Made by a program: the position numbers and the translations under genes. The notes under the pieces are model-generated. The model was given only the letters and a program-made list of their open reading frames with translations, did not search any database and was not told the DNA's origin. Positions 7,927 to 8,999 of a stretch of 8,999 bases of DNA are shown piece by piece; the stretch's first letter is position 1; every line of letters starts with the position of its first letter. This DNA is from Bacteroidales bacterium (lineage in GTDB: Bacteria > Bacteroidota > Bacteroidia > Bacteroidales > JAOZQN01), in assembly GCA_029938985.1 (NCBI GenBank), contig JAOZTW010000171.1:1-8999 (forward strand). The letters are read 5' to 3'.

Positions 7927-7981
7927 ACTGTATTTCCATTGAATTTTCACTGTATTTCAACCGAATTTCCACTAAATTTCT
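7927..7981. repeat. 11-bp tandem array between convergent genes, overlapping the GNAT stop
   Basis: Five consecutive 11-bp units with a shared ATTTC-type core: ACTGTATTTCC, ATTGAATTTTC, ACTGTATTTCA, ACCGAATTTCC and ACTAAATTTCT. Units 1-2 and 3-4 form two 22-bp copies that agree at 18 of 22 positions. Decayed units can be traced on both sides (7916-7926 and 7982-7992). The last good unit covers part of the GNAT TAG stop codon (7980-7982), and the decayed right-hand unit lies in its final codons. Confidence 0.7.
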
Positions 7982-8504
7982 ATTGTATTAATTGTAAAAA
8001 ATAGACTTTTATATATTTATTGCGAACAAATTTCCAATCTTTTTTTTCTCCAGTAATTTCAAAATTTAGATTTTTGAACAATTTTAGACTATTTTGATTA
8101 TCTTCCGAAATATTGCAATATAATTGGTGTATTTGTAAATAATTAAACGAATAATCTATTATTACTTTTAATGCTTCGGTAGCATATTTTTTATTTTGTT
8201 CTGTTTTTTGTATCATTATTCCGATTTCTGCACGACGATTAAACAAATCAAAATCAAAAATATCTAATATCCCTACTGTTTTGAATTTATTCTCTGAAAT
8301 TTTCACATCTATCATTAATTTTAATTCTTTTGTTTGATAAATATCAAAATGAGAGTTTTCAATATATTTTTTCAATATATATTTTGAAAAAGGAGCTAAA
8401 GTTGTACTAACTTTCCAAAGTTCTGTATTGTTTTCCCATTCATATAGTAAATCAATATCGTTTAACTCAACAGCTCTAAGTTTTATAAATTCGTTTTCTA
8501 ACAT
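7980..8504 (-). CDS. GNAT family N-acetyltransferase (RimJ/RimL-like)
   Basis: A 174-residue cytoplasmic acetyltransferase transferring the acetyl group of acetyl-CoA to an amine; the substrate is not predictable. The N-terminus (MLENEFIKLRAVELNDIDLLYEWENN) is the standard RimJ/RimL opening. RRAEIGIMI (90-98) forms beta-4, QNKKYATEAL (103-112) is the acetyl-CoA loop, and DNQNSLKLFKNLNF (135-148) is the conserved C-terminal GNAT helix and strand. The usual loop is QxxGxG/A, commonly read as GKGYA in relatives. Here it is NKKYA, without the central glycine. I chose the ATG at 8502-8504 because family homology starts there and it follows an A-run. An upstream ATG at 8540 would add 12 residues unlike the family. 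The gene is convergent with the small membrane gene, and its 3' end overlaps an 11-bp repeat array. No exact leftward promoter box was found upstream. Confidence 0.88.
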   Translation of the reverse strand: MLENEFIKLRAVELNDIDLLYEWENNTELWKVSTTLAPFSKYILKKYIENSHFDIYQTKELKLMIDVKISENKFKTVGILDIFDFDLFNRRAEIGIMIQKTEQNKKYATEALKVIIDYSFNYLQIHQLYCNISEDNQNSLKLFKNLNFEITGEKKDWKFVRNKYIKVYFLQLIQ

Positions 8505-8609
8505 TTTTTTATAATATTTGTAAGTAAGTAAGCAATTCAAAAAAGCAAAATATTGATTTAAGAAATAATCTATAAATTTCTAATTTTACTTTCAATAATA
8601 TTAAAGTTT

Positions 8610-8732
8610 GGCGTTTTTCACGAGTGTCAAGTTCAAGGCTTTTTTGAAATATTAGAATTAAAGTTTACCTTTGTAAATGAACATTTTAATATTTCAAAAG
8701 TAACGAAGAAATTGATACTCGTGAAAAACGCC
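8610..8732. repeat. 123-bp inverted-repeat element
   Basis: The 21-bp ends 8610-8630 and 8712-8732 are inverted copies matching at 20 of 21 positions; each begins GGCGTTTTTCACGAGT when read inward. Complementarity resumes further in: TTTTGAAATATTA (about 8642-8654) matches the inverse of TAATATTTCAAAA (8687-8699). At the centre TTTAC and GTAAA form a small dyad (8665-8677). As RNA or single-stranded DNA this would fold into a long interrupted hairpin. A rightward promoter lies inside. No transposase or recombinase is in the window. It could be a MITE-like repeat, an invertible segment or a structured leader. Confidence 0.75.
8643..8673 (+). promoter_or_regulatory. Bacteroidota-type promoter inside the inverted-repeat element
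   Basis: TTTG at 8643-8646, a 19-nt spacer and TACCTTTG at 8666-8673 match the phylum consensus TTTG-N19-TAnnTTTG. It points right, away from the GNAT gene, with a start expected near 8680. No gene lies within the next 300 nt, so its target is either beyond the window or a non-coding RNA. The same spacing on the opposite strand gives TACAAAGG, which is not a -7 box, so the promoter is directional. Confidence 0.6.
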
Positions 8733-8801
8733 TAAAGTTTTAATAATTTAGGCATGTTTCATAAACAGTAAATATACTTTACACTTTTTTACCGATTTTG
8801 G

Positions 8802-8896
8802 AAACCTTATTTTTTTATTTCAACCTTAGTAGAAAAATATCATCAGTATTATATTTTAACCTTATTATAAGAATATTAAATAAGGTAATAAGGTTT
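8802..8896. repeat. Cluster of AACCTTA / TAAGGTT motifs
   Basis: AACCTTA occurs at 8803-8809, 8822-8828 and 8858-8864. The inverse appears as TAAGGT at 8881-8886 and TAAGGTT at 8889-8895. The pair AACCTTATTA (8858-8867) and TAATAAGGTT (8886-8895) is a 10-bp inverted repeat with an 18-nt centre, and AAACCTTAT (8802-8810) can pair alternatively with ATAAGGTTT (8888-8896). The spacing is irregular. Binding sites, competing hairpins or remnants of a repeat are all possible. Confidence 0.45.
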
Positions 8897-8999
8897 GTAA
8901 ATTATGAAAATTATCTTCCTACTGAAAAGTCGGGAAAACTTTTCTTTAAACAATTAACTATATGATTTTCAATGAAAAACCCAATTTACTATATTAAGA

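Larger units (their letters stand above)
8505..8999. other. Non-coding, repeat-rich right flank
   Basis: No protein-coding gene is supported across these 495 nt; all frames have frequent stops. The region contains the inverted-repeat element 8610-8732 with its internal promoter, a cluster of AACCTTA/TAAGGTT motifs (8802-8896) and a 7-bp dyad with a 7-nt loop (GAAAAGT at 8924-8930 and ACTTTTC at 8938-8944). It may be the 5' region of a gene beyond the window edge. Confidence 0.6.

Noticed and set aside
7927..7992. CRISPR-like array
   Set aside because: Units are contiguous 11-mers without spacers, and no cas gene is present; it is a simple tandem repeat.
8677..8703. Tiny ORF (MNILIFQK) right after the promoter at 8643-8673
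   Set aside because: Eight codons within the inverted-repeat arm, starting at or before the expected transcription start; no evidence of translation.
8610..8732. Integron attC-type recombination site
   Set aside because: The ends are GGCG/CGCC and not the RYYYAAC/GTTRRRY core sites, and no integrase or gene cassette is visible.
8904..8957. 17-codon ORF starting MKIIFLLKSR
   Set aside because: Too short, no family resemblance and no initiation context; overlaps a small dyad.

Overview
The window is AT-rich (roughly 30% G+C, judged by eye) and reads as chromosomal DNA of a member of the Bacteroidota, probably an uncultured or environmental lineage. The evidence is: Sec/lipobox-type lipoproteins with Ser-Cys cleavage sites; start codons preceded by A/T-rich stretches instead of Shine-Dalgarno sequences; two sites matching the Bacteroidota promoter pattern (TTG or TTTG, a 19-nt spacer, then TAnnTTTG); and a TlpA-type thioredoxin lipoprotein with a DUF4369-like N-terminus, a typical Bacteroidota architecture. 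All six genes read in the standard bacterial code and end in TAA, TAG or TGA.

Layout, left to right. Positions 1-456 hold no gene, but contain a good terminator (about 371-425) for the leftward gene that follows. 457-2502 (-) encodes a 681-residue lipoprotein with HEAT repeats and a C-terminal cyclophilin-type peptidyl-prolyl isomerase domain. A 300-nt divergent region (2503-2802) carries a promoter and a small dyad. 2803-4485 (+) encodes an M49-like (dipeptidyl-peptidase III-related) zinc metallopeptidase lipoprotein. 4627-6054 (+) encodes a CCA-adding tRNA nucleotidyltransferase with an HD domain. 6203-7543 (+) encodes a TlpA/ResA-like thioredoxin protein with a CGHC active site, followed 6 nt later by a small three-helix membrane protein (7550-7879). 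A convergent GNAT acetyltransferase lies at 7980-8504 (-). The last ~495 nt have no credible gene but are rich in repeats.

The proteins are mostly ordinary housekeeping and envelope functions: proline isomerisation, peptide hydrolysis and disulfide/thiol chemistry at the cell envelope, plus tRNA 3'-end maturation in the cytoplasm. Only the thioredoxin gene and the small membrane gene look like a tight operon; the others have their own intergenic regions. I see no defence system, CRISPR array, transposase, prophage or biosynthetic cluster.

The most interesting material is non-coding. A 123-bp element (8610-8732) has near-perfect 21-bp terminal inverted repeats enclosing a textbook Bacteroidota promoter. 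It sits just upstream of the leftward GNAT gene while the promoter points the other way. It could be an invertible promoter, a MITE-like repeat, or only a long hairpin. A shorter hairpin at 379-425 begins and ends with nearly the same bases. Two short-period tandem arrays (8-bp and 11-bp units) lie directly at gene 3' ends, and the 11-bp array runs into the GNAT stop codon.
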